From NCBI RefSeq assembly GCF_014084125.1, contig NZ_CP048405.1, positions 496,001 through 560,000 on the forward strand: a stretch of 64,000 nt of DNA. The letters run 5' to 3'. This document shows positions 34,318 through 43,360 of this stretch, one piece after another. The notes below the pieces were generated by a model that was given only the letters and a program-made list of their open reading frames with translations, did not search any database and was not told the origin of the DNA. The position numbers and the translations under genes were made by a program. Source of the DNA: Streptacidiphilus sp. PB12-B1b (GTDB taxonomy: Bacteria; Actinomycetota; Actinomycetes; Streptomycetales; Streptomycetaceae). Each line of letters opens with the position of its first letter. Position 1 is the first letter of the stretch.

Positions 34318-35075
34318 ATCGACCTGCCGGGGGTCGGCCGGGCAGGGACGCTGGCGGGGGCTTCTACGCTGGGTCCGGTGCCGGGGCTTGTGGTGGAGCC
34401 GGCAGAGCGGGCGAGAGCTGCGCGGGTCCGCAGGACAGCGGGATCACCGCGGTATTCCGGCGGCTCCGGCAGGGGAGTGTCGCGGTCGTCCAGCCACTGA
34501 AGTGCTGCGTCCTCGTCGGGAAAGGCCCCTTCACGCACGGTGTAGGAGTCGGCGGCCAGGTCCGCTTCTTCCAGGAAGACGCGGATCGGGTCTTGGGAGG
34601 CGAGGGAGTCGCGGACCATCGTCCACGTCTCGTAGGGGTAGCCGTCGCTGGTCAGGGTGTCCAGGACCTTGTATCGGTCCCCCGAGTTGCGGATCTGCTG
34701 CTCGACGCGGATGGTCTGGTCGTCCGCCGGTTGCACGAAGTCGCTGCTGAGCCGTGTGATCGGACCGGGCGGGCAGCCGCGTTCTATGAGCCAGTTCTGG
34801 GCGAAGCCCAGCGCGGCGTGGTTCTCGGACTCGACGGTGAAGGTCCGGGCATCGAGGTCCCGGGCGATCTTGACGGCGACGAGCTGGGGACTACCGGGCA
34901 CGCCCCAGGTCATCGAACGGTCGTGGACTACGAAGAAGCTGTGCGAGCCGTTCGGGGTGGTGTGGTGCTCGGCCACCAGGGTCAGATCGCCGGGCCACAT
35001 CATGCTCTCCGCGAATTCGGATTCCTCGTCGCCAGGCATGAGACCGTCGAGCCGGAAGTCGGGTTCGTTGTTCAT
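34314..35075 (-). CDS. Hypothetical protein with shared C-terminal tail (253 aa)
   Basis: Not recognised. The body (residues 1-205) has alternating strands and helices and is acidic at the N-terminus (MPGDEESEFAESMMW). The C-terminus reads LRTRAALARSAGST followed by a Pro/Ser-rich basic end, one of the clearest examples of the shared tail. Overlaps both neighbouring genes by four bases. Confidence 0.68.
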   Translation of the reverse strand: MNNEPDFRLDGLMPGDEESEFAESMMWPGDLTLVAEHHTTPNGSHSFFVVHDRSMTWGVPGSPQLVAVKIARDLDARTFTVESENHAALGFAQNWLIERGCPPGPITRLSSDFVQPADDQTIRVEQQIRNSGDRYKVLDTLTSDGYPYETWTMVRDSLASQDPIRVFLEEADLAADSYTVREGAFPDEDAALQWLDDRDTPLPEPPEYRGDPAVLRTRAALARSAGSTTSPGTGPSVEAPASVPARPTPGRSM

Positions 35076-35680
35076 GCCGTCACTCCGAACTGCTCGGGTG
35101 CGGGGGTGGCCAGCACGCGGTGGTTGGGCCGGGTCGGGCTGGTGGTGCACGCGGCGAAGGGGCCGTCGGGGGCGCGGAGGTGGACCAGGGCCTGGTCCAG
35201 GTGGTCGCGGTGCCACGTCGAGGGACCGGACAGGCCGGCCTCGGCGTCGGTGAGCTGCTGCCAGGCGAGCCACAGGGCGTGCAGCCGGGCCACGGCCTCG
35301 GGGTGCTCGTGCCACTGGGTGCACCACGGGCGGATGGTGCTGATCTCCCGGCCGTACACGGGCAGGAAGAGGTAGTTCACCCAGTCGCTGAGCGCGGCCA
35401 GTTCGACGGCGTACGCCTCGCCGCCCAGGGCGAGGATGAACACCGAGGTGGGGCCGGAGTCCTGCTCGGGCTCTGCTTCCCCGTCGGGCGAGGTGGTAGA
35501 GCCGGTCGGCTGGGGGTCCGCGGCCACGGGAGTGGGCTCGGAGCCGAGGCGGTCGAGGATGACGCCGTGCTGCCTGACCTCGGCCATGGTCTTGGCGAGG
35601 GTGCTGGCGAGGTCGTCGAGATCCCCGTCCGGAACGCGGAAGGGCTCGATGGCGGGGGTGGTCTTGCTGGGGTCGGACAT
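35072..35680 (-). CDS. DUF4913 domain protein
   Basis: A 202-residue protein. The C-terminal 120 residues match DUF4913: WVNYLFLPVYGREIS, PWCTQWHEHPEAVARLHALW, then AGLSGPSTWHRDHLD and LRAPDGPFAAC. The family is typical of streptomycete conjugative elements; function unknown. Start ATG 35680 with GGAGCA upstream. A 48-bp repeat shared with the region upstream of the relaxase-like gene lies 39-86 bp ahead of this start. Confidence 0.8.
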   Translation of the reverse strand: MSDPSKTTPAIEPFRVPDGDLDDLASTLAKTMAEVRQHGVILDRLGSEPTPVAADPQPTGSTTSPDGEAEPEQDSGPTSVFILALGGEAYAVELAALSDWVNYLFLPVYGREISTIRPWCTQWHEHPEAVARLHALWLAWQQLTDAEAGLSGPSTWHRDHLDQALVHLRAPDGPFAACTTSPTRPNHRVLATPAPEQFGVTA

Positions 35681-35718
35681 GGGGGCTTGCTCCATCTGTG
35701 GGACGGCGACATAGGGAG

Positions 35719-35766
35719 AGGATCCGGAGAATCCGCGATTTGGCCGTGCCGGGAAATTCCGGTAGT
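35719..35766. repeat. Intergenic repeat, copy A (upstream of DUF4913 gene)
   Basis: Matches 42727-42772: shared blocks GGATCCG, TCCGCG, TTTGGCC, TGCCGG, AAA and GGTAG in the same order and spacing. Both copies sit in rare operon gaps less than 110 bp upstream of a minus-strand start. Candidate promoter/operator or transfer-origin sequence. Confidence 0.55.
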
Positions 35767-35772
35767 GGGGCG

Positions 35773-36958
35773 CTACGGCGCCGTGCAGCGAGGGCAGCGG
35801 GGGAAGGGTGGCGTCAGCAACTGCACTGCTCGGGTGGCCTGTTGGGGGACGACGCCGTTGCCGAGCGCGGTGAGCTGGGCGGGTCGGCCGAGCCCGGGGG
35901 TGGCGGTCACCCAGCCGGGTTCGAGGCCCTGCATCCACTCCACGAAGTCGGCGCGCAGCCGTCCGGCCGCGTCGGTAGGCGGCGGCGCGGGGCGGGTGAG
36001 CGTCTCCCAGCGGGTGATGGCGGCGGCGTAGGGCCCCCATCGCCCGTCCGTTCCTCGGTCTGCGTCCACAGCGGCAGGACCACTGCCGACAGGGGCGGTC
36101 GCCAGCCCTTGCCGGGGCGGCGGCCCGGGGTGCCGGTGTCGGAGGCCCTCGGGGTGGGCAGCAGGGAGGCCGCCGCGCTGGGCAGGGTCATGTCCCCGTT
36201 GCCGTGCCGCTGGTTGGGGGAGCCCTTGATCCCGTCCGACGCCTTCGGAGTCGGCAGCAGCCATTCCACCTCGTCGGCCAGGTTCGGGCCGTGGCCCCCG
36301 CTCTTCCGCTTCGCCGGGTGCTGGGATCCGCCGTTCCTGCCGATGTTGGAAGTCGGTGTCTTGAGCAGGGTGCCCGGCGGGCCAGGCGGTGAGGAAGGTG
36401 CGCTCGCGGCGGTGCGGGGCTCCGATGTCGGAGGCGCGAAGCACGAGCCAGCGTGCGTCGTACCCGAGGTCGGCCAGGGATCCGAGTACGGCACCGAGTG
36501 CCCGCAGAGGAGGCTGACCTGGGGTGTCTCCCAGACACCACGGGCAGGGTTCCACGTCGCCAGGGGAACCGGCGGGTGAGGTGAGGAGGCCGCGCACATT
36601 CTTGATCACAACCAAGCAGGGTCGGAGGGCCTCGACTGCACGGGCGACGTGCAGCCACAGCCCCGAGCGGGTATGGGAGTTGAGTCCGGCGCGGCGGCCG
36701 GCGACCGAGACGTCTTTGACAGGGGAAGCCCGCCGTCAGGACGCACACCCGCGGGACGAGGGACCAGTCCGTGGTGGTGATGTCGCCCAGGTTGGGCACT
36801 CCGGGCCAGTGCCGGGCCAGGATGCGGGAGGCGTCGGGATTGACCTCGGCGTGCCAGGCCAGCGTGCCGCCGAGGGCGGCCTGCACCCCGAGGTCGAGTC
36901 CGCCGTATCCCGAGCAGAGCGAGCCGATCAACGGTGGGAGGGCGATGGTGGTCTGCAT
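35773..36958 (-). pseudogene. C5-cytosine DNA methyltransferase, frameshifted
   Basis: Motifs of the family are spread over three frames. MQTTIALPPLIGSLCSGYGGLDLGV (motif I) runs to TAGFPCQ (motif IV); one extra base in an A-run near 36714-36716 shifts the frame. The next part has KNVRG (motif VI, normally ENV) and IGAPHRRERTFLTAW (motif VIII). Another shift near 36375 gives LLPTPKASDGIKG, and a third near 36055 restores WGPYAAAITRWE, DFVEWMQGLEPGW and ALGNGVVPQQA. With three indels and a Lys for the catalytic Glu it is unlikely to work. Confidence 0.8.
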
Positions 36959-36959
36959 G

Positions 36960-38237
36960 TCACCGGCTCCGCGTCGTGCGGGCCGCAGAAGCCAGGGCAC
37001 GCAGGCCCAGGGCATCGGAGATGGGGTCGTTGTTCACGGCGGATTCCAAGGGGGAGGACGGGCGATGGGCTGGGGGGTGGGGTTCAGCTGTGGCTGCGCG
37101 AAGGGGTCGCGCGGAGGCCGGAGCGGACGCGGAACCGAGCCGCTCCGAGGGCGGGGCGGAAGCGCGCGGTGTGCTGCGGGCGAGAGCGGCGTGCACCCGC
37201 GCACCGGGTGGGCCGCTCGGCGAAGACGCGGAGGGTGTGGGAGTTGGGCGGCCGTTCGCGATCTGCCAGCGGGCACGGACCTCGTCCAGTAGGCCGAGGG
37301 CGTGCAGGGCGTGGTTGATGAGCGGTCCGGGGGCCAGGGCCTCGTTCTCCGCCAGGGCCCGGATGACGCGTGCGGAGGTGGCCGCCGTGCGTGTGATCGA
37401 GGAGCGCATGACCTGCTCGCCGAGCCATTCGGCACTGCCGGGATCAAGACCGCCGCAGATGGCCATGACCTGGTCGCCTGACAGCGTGCCGTCGGCCAGC
37501 AGCCCCCGCCGCTGGGCCTCCCAGAGTACGGTGATCCGATCGAGGGGCTCGCCCCGGTGGTGCAGCGCGCCGAGGCAGCGGTAGAGCTGGCCGTGGGCCG
37601 GGTCGGCGAAGTCGTCCGGCCGCAGCCAGCCCACCACCTCGTCCATGGCCCCCGGCCGGTCGGTCAGAGCGGCCAGCAGGAACCGCTCGTCCTGGGCGAC
37701 CTGCTCGGCCCGAACCGGCGGCGCGACGACCGGGGCAGTGGCCGGCGCGACCGGGCGCGGTTCGGAGCCCCAACGCCGGGCGAGGTCGCCGAGTACGCCG
37801 GTCAGCACGTCGGCATGGTGCAGCGCCCCCTCGACCTCGCCTTGCAGGGCGTCGGCGCGAGCGGCCTGGTGCAGGCGGATCGCGTGCTCGGTGACGCTGC
37901 GGTGGATCGCGCCCTCTAGCACCATGCGGCCGTACAACGGAGCGTGTGCGGGGCGCGGGCAGGCCGCGATCAGCGCGTGGGCGTACTCCGGGGCCAGCCC
38001 GCGCACGTGGAGGCCGGCCTCGGCGACCGCGTCGGTCACCCAGGACAGCGGTACGACCTCCTCGGTCGTCAGCGCGGGGTGCCCGTCTGCCTGGAGCTTG
38101 CGCAGAGCGGCGAACAGGGCCTGGTGGACCGGGCGGTAGAAGTGATCCGGCGCGAGCCAGTCCAGGCGCGAGAGCTGGACCGGGTCGAGCAGCACAGCGC
38201 CGAGCAGTGCCCGCTCGGCGCCCAGCAGCGGGTTCAT
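36960..38237 (-). CDS. DnaB N-terminal-like protein (two copies of the domain), tailed
   Basis: 425 residues. Residues about 5-110 (AERALLGAVLLDPVQLSRLDWLAPDHFY...) and 175-280 (DERFLLAALTDRPGAMDEVVGWLRPDDF...) both match the N-terminal, primase-contacting domain of replicative helicase DnaB. No helicase ATPase domain is present. It could compete with or recruit the host helicase or primase (inference). The tail carries ARVHAALARSTPRAS and a long Pro/Ala/Ser stretch. Start ATG 38237 overlaps the upstream stop. Confidence 0.78.
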   Translation of the reverse strand: MNPLLGAERALLGAVLLDPVQLSRLDWLAPDHFYRPVHQALFAALRKLQADGHPALTTEEVVPLSWVTDAVAEAGLHVRGLAPEYAHALIAACPRPAHAPLYGRMVLEGAIHRSVTEHAIRLHQAARADALQGEVEGALHHADVLTGVLGDLARRWGSEPRPVAPATAPVVAPPVRAEQVAQDERFLLAALTDRPGAMDEVVGWLRPDDFADPAHGQLYRCLGALHHRGEPLDRITVLWEAQRRGLLADGTLSGDQVMAICGGLDPGSAEWLGEQVMRSSITRTAATSARVIRALAENEALAPGPLINHALHALGLLDEVRARWQIANGRPTPTPSASSPSGPPGARVHAALARSTPRASAPPSERLGSASAPASARPLRAATAEPHPPAHRPSSPLESAVNNDPISDALGLRALASAARTTRSR

Positions 38238-38464
38238 CGCTGACCTCCGGCCTCGGCGGCGGGGGGCTCGTTCTGCCGGGTCCGCAGGTCGGCGACCGCC
38301 TGGTCGGCAGCGGCCAGCGCCGTGGCGAACTTGTCCAGCACGCTGGTGAACACGGGATCGGTGGCGAGGATCGCGCCGGCACCGCTGACCAGCCACCACT
38401 GGCCGTCGCGCAGAACGACGGGCGAGTGGACGACAGACCCCGGGGGCCGGGTGGGCGCGCTCAT
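38234..38464 (-). CDS. Small hypothetical protein (76 aa)
   Basis: Not recognised. The N-terminal half has a beta pattern (SVVHSPVVLRDGQWWLVSGAGAILA), the second half is helical (VLDKFATALAAADQAVADLRTRQ). It overlaps the coupling-protein stop and the DnaB-N-like start by four bases each, so it is certainly part of the operon. Confidence 0.65.
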   Translation of the reverse strand: MSAPTRPPGSVVHSPVVLRDGQWWLVSGAGAILATDPVFTSVLDKFATALAAADQAVADLRTRQNEPPAAEAGGQR

Positions 38465-40249
38465 GCCGACAGCCCGAAGTCGTCGCGGCTGACGGTCTTG
38501 GCGAGGGCCCTTTCAGTGATCGCCTTCGTCGCGCGGGCCGAGGCCGGGCCCACCACCTTGGCGGACGGCTCCTTGTACCAGGGCCGCAGGTCGAGCATGG
38601 CCACCCGGATGCCGGTGGCCAGGAGCAGTGCCCGGCCCTTGGGCAGGGCGCGGATGGCGTCCGGGGGCAGGATCCGCTCGGTGCGCATGCTCACCGAGGT
38701 GGACTTGCCGCCGTCGCTGGTGGACACCGAGGTGGTCTGGACGTCGTGGTCGCCCACCTGCCTGCTGAGGCGGTCGGCGAAGTCGGCGTCGTCGATGCCG
38801 CTTCCGATGACCTTGACGGTCGCGGCGCTCCACAGGGCGTCCATGCCGGCCTCGCCCCAGCAGCGCTGGCCCTGCCGGTAGGACTGCAGGATGGTGATCG
38901 GGATGACACCGCGCGAGCCCAAGTGCGAGTAGAGGTCGGGCAGGTCGCTGATGCGGCAGACGTTGGCCGCCTCGTCCAGGACGCACAGTGCGGGCGGGTC
39001 CAGGCGACCGCCGGAGCGTTCGGCGACGACGACGGCGGCGCGCATCACGGCGTCTGCGGCAGCCGCGATGATCGCGCTCGCGCTTCCGCCGCCGTCCTTG
39101 CTGAGCAGGTACAAGGTGTCGCGGGAGGTGGCGAAGTCGAACGGCCGGAACTGCGGTAGGGCCGGGTCGGGGGTGACCCAGGCGGCGACCTCGGGGTCCA
39201 GCAGGCAGCTTGCGTACTGCCGCGCGGTCTCGTAGATGCCGTCCCTGGTCTCGGTCGCGCCCGAGACGGTGCCCTGGAGCTGGGCGGCCACCGCTTCGTG
39301 GCCAGCATCGGTGAGCAGGTCCACCGGAGTGCGGTCGGCGGGGGAGGCGAGCCAGGCCAGGACGTCGGTGATCGGGCGCCGGTGGCTGGCGGCTGCCAGG
39401 AAGAGACCGCCGAGGGTGTTGCTCGCGGCGGTGGACCAGAAGTCGGAGCCGTTCGACTCGTCAACGCTGGCGGCGACGAAGTGCCCGGCGAGACGCTTCG
39501 CCCCGGCCAGGTCGCGGGCGTCGGCCAGGATGTCCCACCACATCTCGCGCGGGTGGTGCGCGATCTGCTGCGGGTCCAGCGTCCAGATCGCGCCGACCTG
39601 CGCACGGGCGTCGACCGTCGCGGTGAAGGCATCGTTGGCGGCCTTGTTCGAGGTCAGCAGCACCGGGCCGGGGGCGGCGAGGATCGCCGGGATCGCCAGC
39701 CCGCTGGTCTTGCCGCTTCGCGGGGCCATGATCGCGACGATCACGTCCTCCCAGGAGGCGCGGACTTCGGCGCGGCCCGGGGAGAGGGTGCCGAGCAGGA
39801 TGCCTCGGTCGTCGGGAGCGACCTCTTTTACACTCCCGGCCGCTCAGGGACGGCCGCAGGCTCCGGGCCTTGGCGGTGATCTCCTTGTCCAGCAGCGGGG
39901 CGAGGTCGGCCTTGCGGGCGAGGCCGTTGTTCGCACCGCCGCGCAGTCGCATCCACAGGACGAGGCCGCAGACGGTGAGGCCGACGGACAGCAGGCCGGG
40001 GATGATCCGCGCGCCGACGAGCAGGGCGGTGGGGCCCAGGTGCGGCCACAGCACGCCAGGGTGCAGCAGGGCATCAGTGACCTTGAAGGACGCCCAAGGA
40101 CCTGTGCCGACGAGGGAGTTGCTGATGTTCCCGGTCAGCCAAGCCAGGGAACCGAAGGCGAGGGCGATGCCGAGGACGCCGAAGAGGCAGGACAGGAGCG
40201 CGTCGGACCCGGTGGTGGTCGAGGGCGCGCTGGTACGCGGTGCGGGCAT
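38461..40249 (-). pseudogene. VirD4/TraG-type conjugative coupling ATPase, one frameshift
   Basis: Coupling proteins link DNA or protein substrates to the type IV channel. The N-terminal part (from ATG 40249) has two membrane helices (SCLFGVLGIALAFGSLAWL and IPGLLSVGLTVCGLVLWM) to KARSLRPSLSG. The frame then shifts by one base between 39820 and 39845. In the new frame SVKEVAPDDRGILLGTLSPG leads into IMAPRSGKTSGLAIP (Walker A), ALCVLDEAANVC (Walker B) and ILQSYRQGQRCWGE. About 595 residues when joined. The inner ATG at 39744 gives an ATPase without membrane anchor. Confidence 0.85.
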
Positions 40250-40471
40250 GGTAGTTCCAGGGGACTGGCGCGGGCGGACGGTGGAGGCGGGGCACGCGGC
40301 GCTCTTGTGCTGGTCATCGGGGTAGCTCCTGTTCGGGTGGAGGGTTGGCGGACGGGACTATCGAGTGCGGGGCGCGCGAGACGGCGACGAGTTGGCGGGC
40401 ATTTCCGCGGTCCTGGCCGAGGGTGTTGTGCGTCGGGCAGCGGCCTGCGGTGAGGAGGTGCGGGCGGCTCG

Positions 40472-41029
40472 CTACCGATTTACCTCGGGGGCCTGGTCAG
40501 CTGGCGAAGCGGTCTCGGTTTCTGGGCCGGCGCTGAGGACGTCGCTGAGCAACTCCCTGGTGCGCAGGACCCTGACCCTGTCGTGGTGGCGGGGGTCGGT
40601 GCGCTCGGCGGGACAGGAGGCGAGCCTGTCCTCGGCGATCTCCAATGTCTCCTGGACGTCGCGGAGCATGTCGTGCGCGGCGGCCAGGTAGGTCCACGTC
40701 TCGAAGGTCGGATTGTGGTGCGGGTCATCGAACTGGAGACGGGCTCGGGTCCAGTCAGCGGCGGCAGCGACGAGTTCGGTCAGCTGCGGTACGGCTCCGG
40801 TGAGAGCACCGTTGACCTCTTCGATGATTGCGGCGACCTCGTTCGGTGACGCGTCCTGGGTGAGGCGGGCGATCATTCCAGGTACGGAGTACGGGTCGGC
40901 CGACGGATGGGGGAGGAAGCGGGCCTGCAAGGGCGGCTCTGCGGGCGTTCCGCCGCCGTGGGCCAGGCGGATGTTGTGGGCCATGGCTGCGCCGACGGCC
41001 TCGCCGATACTCGTGTAGTACTCAGGCAC
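40472..41029 (-). CDS. Hypothetical helical protein (185 aa)
   Basis: Not recognised. It begins PEYYTSIGEAVGAAMAHNIRLAHGG and is then mostly helical with conserved-looking hydrophobic spacing. Start GTG 41029 has AAGGAGAG upstream. The frame stays open upstream into the relaxase-like gene for over 1.6 kb, but the stretch between 41040 and 41540 has poor codon bias and I treat it as non-coding in this frame. 222 bp with no gene follow before the coupling protein. Confidence 0.65.
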   Translation of the reverse strand: MPEYYTSIGEAVGAAMAHNIRLAHGGGTPAEPPLQARFLPHPSADPYSVPGMIARLTQDASPNEVAAIIEEVNGALTGAVPQLTELVAAAADWTRARLQFDDPHHNPTFETWTYLAAAHDMLRDVQETLEIAEDRLASCPAERTDPRHHDRVRVLRTRELLSDVLSAGPETETASPADQAPEVNR

Positions 41030-41175
41030 GGTCTCTCCTTGGTCGTGTGCTGGCTGGCGGGGCCGGTGAGGAGCAGAGCAGCGCGGGCTCCCCACCGCGT
41101 GGGTGGACTCCTGGTCCGCCGGTCTGCTGACGCAGGCAGGCGGCGCGATGGCTGCCCTTTGGCGTGGGAGGGCGG

Positions 41176-41355
41176 TCACGGCCGTGAGCTCGGGAGTGTG
41201 TGGAAGTGCCGGGCGCGCTCCTGCTGCCGTTCGGACTCGTCGCGGGCCAGCAACTGATCGGTGAGCGGCGAAGTCTCCAGCCAGACCCGGTGGCGGCCCA
41301 ACCGCAGCCAGTGGCCCGAGCGCTGGAACCGCAGGGAAGAGGGGAAGTGGGGCAT
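41176..41355 (-). CDS. Small hypothetical protein (59 aa)
   Basis: Short frame MPHFPSSLRFQRSGHWLRLG, then HRVWLETSPLTDQLLARDESERQQERAR. Start ATG 41355 with GGAG seven bases upstream. Codon bias favours this frame over the long one running across it. Function unknown. Confidence 0.5.
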   Translation of the reverse strand: MPHFPSSLRFQRSGHWLRLGRHRVWLETSPLTDQLLARDESERQQERARHFHTLPSSRP

Positions 41356-41393
41356 GTTCGGGCTCCAAGGAGGAAGGGGGAGAGCATCGCCGG

Positions 41394-42664
41394 TCACCGT
41401 GTCCGAGGGCTGGGGAACTGTGTCGGCCGTACGGACGCGCCGGCATCGGCTGCCCCAGCACCGAGCGCTGACGACGTCCTGGCCCTGGCCGCTGCGGGCG
41501 ATGTGGCCAGCGCCGCGCTGTGCGGAGCGGGGAACGCCGAGGGGGCTGGGTCCGTGTCACGGTGCGGGACTGCGCTGTGCCGCCGACACCGAGCAACTCG
41601 GCCTCCGAGTCGACAAGTTCCGACTGCGCGGCGCTGACGAACTCAGCGGCGAACCCGAACCGGTCGGAGAGCTGATATGCCGCGTCGTCGAGGTCGGTGA
41701 TCTGCTCGCCTGCCGCCTCCAACGCTTCCCGGACCCGTTCCAGCGCACCGTGCTCGGGATGGAGTAGGTGGTCGACCGCCTGCCGAAGCTCGACGCTGTT
41801 CTCGGCGGACCTGATCTGGTCGGTGAGGCGCAGTAGTTCCGCCCCGGCGGTGTAGGGCCCAAGCGGGTTCGTCGGAGTGGATGTGCGCGCCTGGTCGAGG
41901 GCGGGGTCGAGGTCGACGCTGTAGCGGGCGGTGCGGAGCATTTCGGCTGCGTGGGTGGCGATGGCGGTCTGCTCGCCCCGGTCCATGCTGGTCGGCAGGC
42001 GGTGCCGGGGGCCGTGCCAGTCGTTGGTGAAGGCGAATCCGGCGTGGTTGAGCAGGGAGTAGGCGAAGGAGTCTCCTCCACGGGCGACGACGCTTCCGCT
42101 GGGCTCGGCGGTGATGGTGACGGTGATGGGCACGGAAGGCTCCTGGACGAGTGGCGTCGGGGGAAGGGATGGGGGGAGGTGGCCGAGGTCGGCGGCGATG
42201 CGCTGGCACTCGATCTGCAGGCGGAAGGCGTCGCGGTACGGGTCGTGGACGCGGCCGTCCTCACGGACCCGGGTCGCGACAACGACCACCTGGCGGTCCT
42301 GGTTGCGCAGGGCGATCCATCGGCAGGCGTCCGGATCACCCGCAGGCGCGATCCCGGTTGCTGCCACCATGCGGCGGGCAACGTCGGCCCACTGGGCGTC
42401 GGTCAGGTCCGGGTGGCGGGGATCCGAGCGGACCTCGCAGAACCACACCGGCCGTTGCGGTGCCCCGGGCCCCAGTCGCTCGACGGGGGCGTCGAGCGAC
42501 TGGGCCAGATACGGCACGTCGTGGCGGGCGAGCATCTCGATCGGGGAACCGTGGCAGTCGCCGTCGATGAGACGGGGGTTGGTGTACGCGCCGCGCGGGC
42601 CGGTGCCGAGCTGCTGGCTGAGCAGCCCGAGGGTGTGCTGTTTGCGCTGCAAGTACGCGATCAC
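41394..42664 (-). CDS. Relaxase-like protein lacking the metal-binding HxH, probably frameshifted
   Basis: The N-terminal 170 residues follow streptomycete mobilisation relaxases: RKQHTLGLLSQQLG, VWFCEVRSDPRHPDLTDAQWADVARRMVAATGIAPAGDPDACRWIALRNQDRQ, then VVVVATRVREDGR. In active relatives this spot reads HADDHIHIVA; here both histidines are gone. A helical part follows. Near the end, a C5 run (41541-41545 on the plus strand) probably hides a one-base shift: the other frame gives APHSAALATSPAAARAR, a shared-type tail, ending at TGA 41394, with better codon bias. Unshifted, the frame would run on to 40472. Start GTG 42664. Confidence 0.65.
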
Positions 42665-42726
42665 GACGTTGACCTCGAAGGAGATTGGCGGACAGGAGCC
42701 CGGCGGCCGGGCCGTCAGGAACAGAA

Positions 42727-42772
42727 GGATCCGCGGATTCCGCGGTTTGGCCCTGCCGGAAAACGCTGGTAG
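42727..42772. repeat. Intergenic repeat, copy B (upstream of relaxase-like gene)
   Basis: Counterpart of 35719-35766. It contains an extra short direct repeat (CCGCGGA twice within 16 bp on the minus strand). Its position next to a relaxase-type gene makes it a candidate origin-of-transfer remnant, although an internal promoter is equally possible. A weaker partial match (GCCGG then GCTGGTAG) lies at 45929-45947, again in a gap upstream of a gene. Confidence 0.55.
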
Positions 42773-42781
42773 ACGCCCGGC

Positions 42782-43291
42782 TCATCGCGTCTGGGTGAGG
42801 CCGTGGTCGTAGACGAAGTGCATGCAGGTGGCGCGGGCGTCGTAGGCGTCGTGGTGCAGCCGGGCCCAGCGGCCGTCCTGGCGGATGACGGTGGCCACGA
42901 TGTCGAGGCCGTCGGCCTGGTTGCGCATGGCGACCCAGCGGCACGCCGAGGGGTCGCCGTCCGGCTCGATCCCGGTGACGTCGAGGACCTCGCGCGTCAA
43001 CTCGAACCAGGCGTCGTCATCGACTTCCACACCGGTGGTGTTGCGGATGGCGCAGTGCCAGGTGAGTCGCCGCGCTGCGGCGTGCCCGGTCCGCGGCTTC
43101 CGCAAGGCGATCGGCTCGTCGAGCAGCAGTGCCAGGTACGGCAGCGCGACGGTGTCCTGAGCGGTCAGTTCCGGGGACCAGGCGGTAAGTAGGTAGGGGG
43201 CGAAGCCGGGCTCGCTGCGGTGGAGGCTGCTGAGCAGGTCAACAGTGCTCTCGGTGCGGCGCACATCGCAGAGCAGGGGATAGGTGGGCAT
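42782..43291 (-). CDS. Second relaxase-like protein lacking HxH (169 aa)
   Basis: Short paralogue of the next gene: LTWHCAIRNTTGVEVDDDAWFELTREVLDVTGIEPDGDPSACRWVAMRNQADG, then LDIVATVIRQDGRW. The metal-binding histidines of relaxases are again replaced, at the same place and with the same NQ pair. It ends right after the relaxase core. Two adjacent inactive-looking copies suggest a DNA-binding or scaffold role rather than nicking. Start ATG 43291. Confidence 0.7.
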   Translation of the reverse strand: MPTYPLLCDVRRTESTVDLLSSLHRSEPGFAPYLLTAWSPELTAQDTVALPYLALLLDEPIALRKPRTGHAAARRLTWHCAIRNTTGVEVDDDAWFELTREVLDVTGIEPDGDPSACRWVAMRNQADGLDIVATVIRQDGRWARLHHDAYDARATCMHFVYDHGLTQTR

Positions 43292-43324
43292 GGGGTATCC
43301 ACATCACTGGGCGGGGAAGGAGAA

Positions 43325-43350
43325 CCGGTGCCCCGCGGCGGGGGCACCGG
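43325..43350. terminator. Perfect stem-loop in operon gap
   Basis: CCGGTGCCCC-GCGGCG-GGGGCACCGG, a 10-bp perfect stem in the 69-bp gap before the short relaxase-like gene. Probable attenuator or mRNA processing site. Confidence 0.55.
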
Positions 43351-43360
43351 GAGCGGGCGG

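Noticed and set aside
34154-35375. Plus-strand frames opposite the RelE-like and tailed proteins
   Set aside because: Shadows of overlapping minus-strand genes with clear ATGA/GTGA coupling.
40472-42664. A single 730-aa protein spanning the relaxase-like gene and the gene that begins at 41029
   Set aside because: The middle 170 codons have poor third-position bias and Arg/Pro/His-rich nonsense-like sequence; a good ribosome site at 41029 and a separate small gene at 41176-41355 argue for distinct genes and a frameshift.
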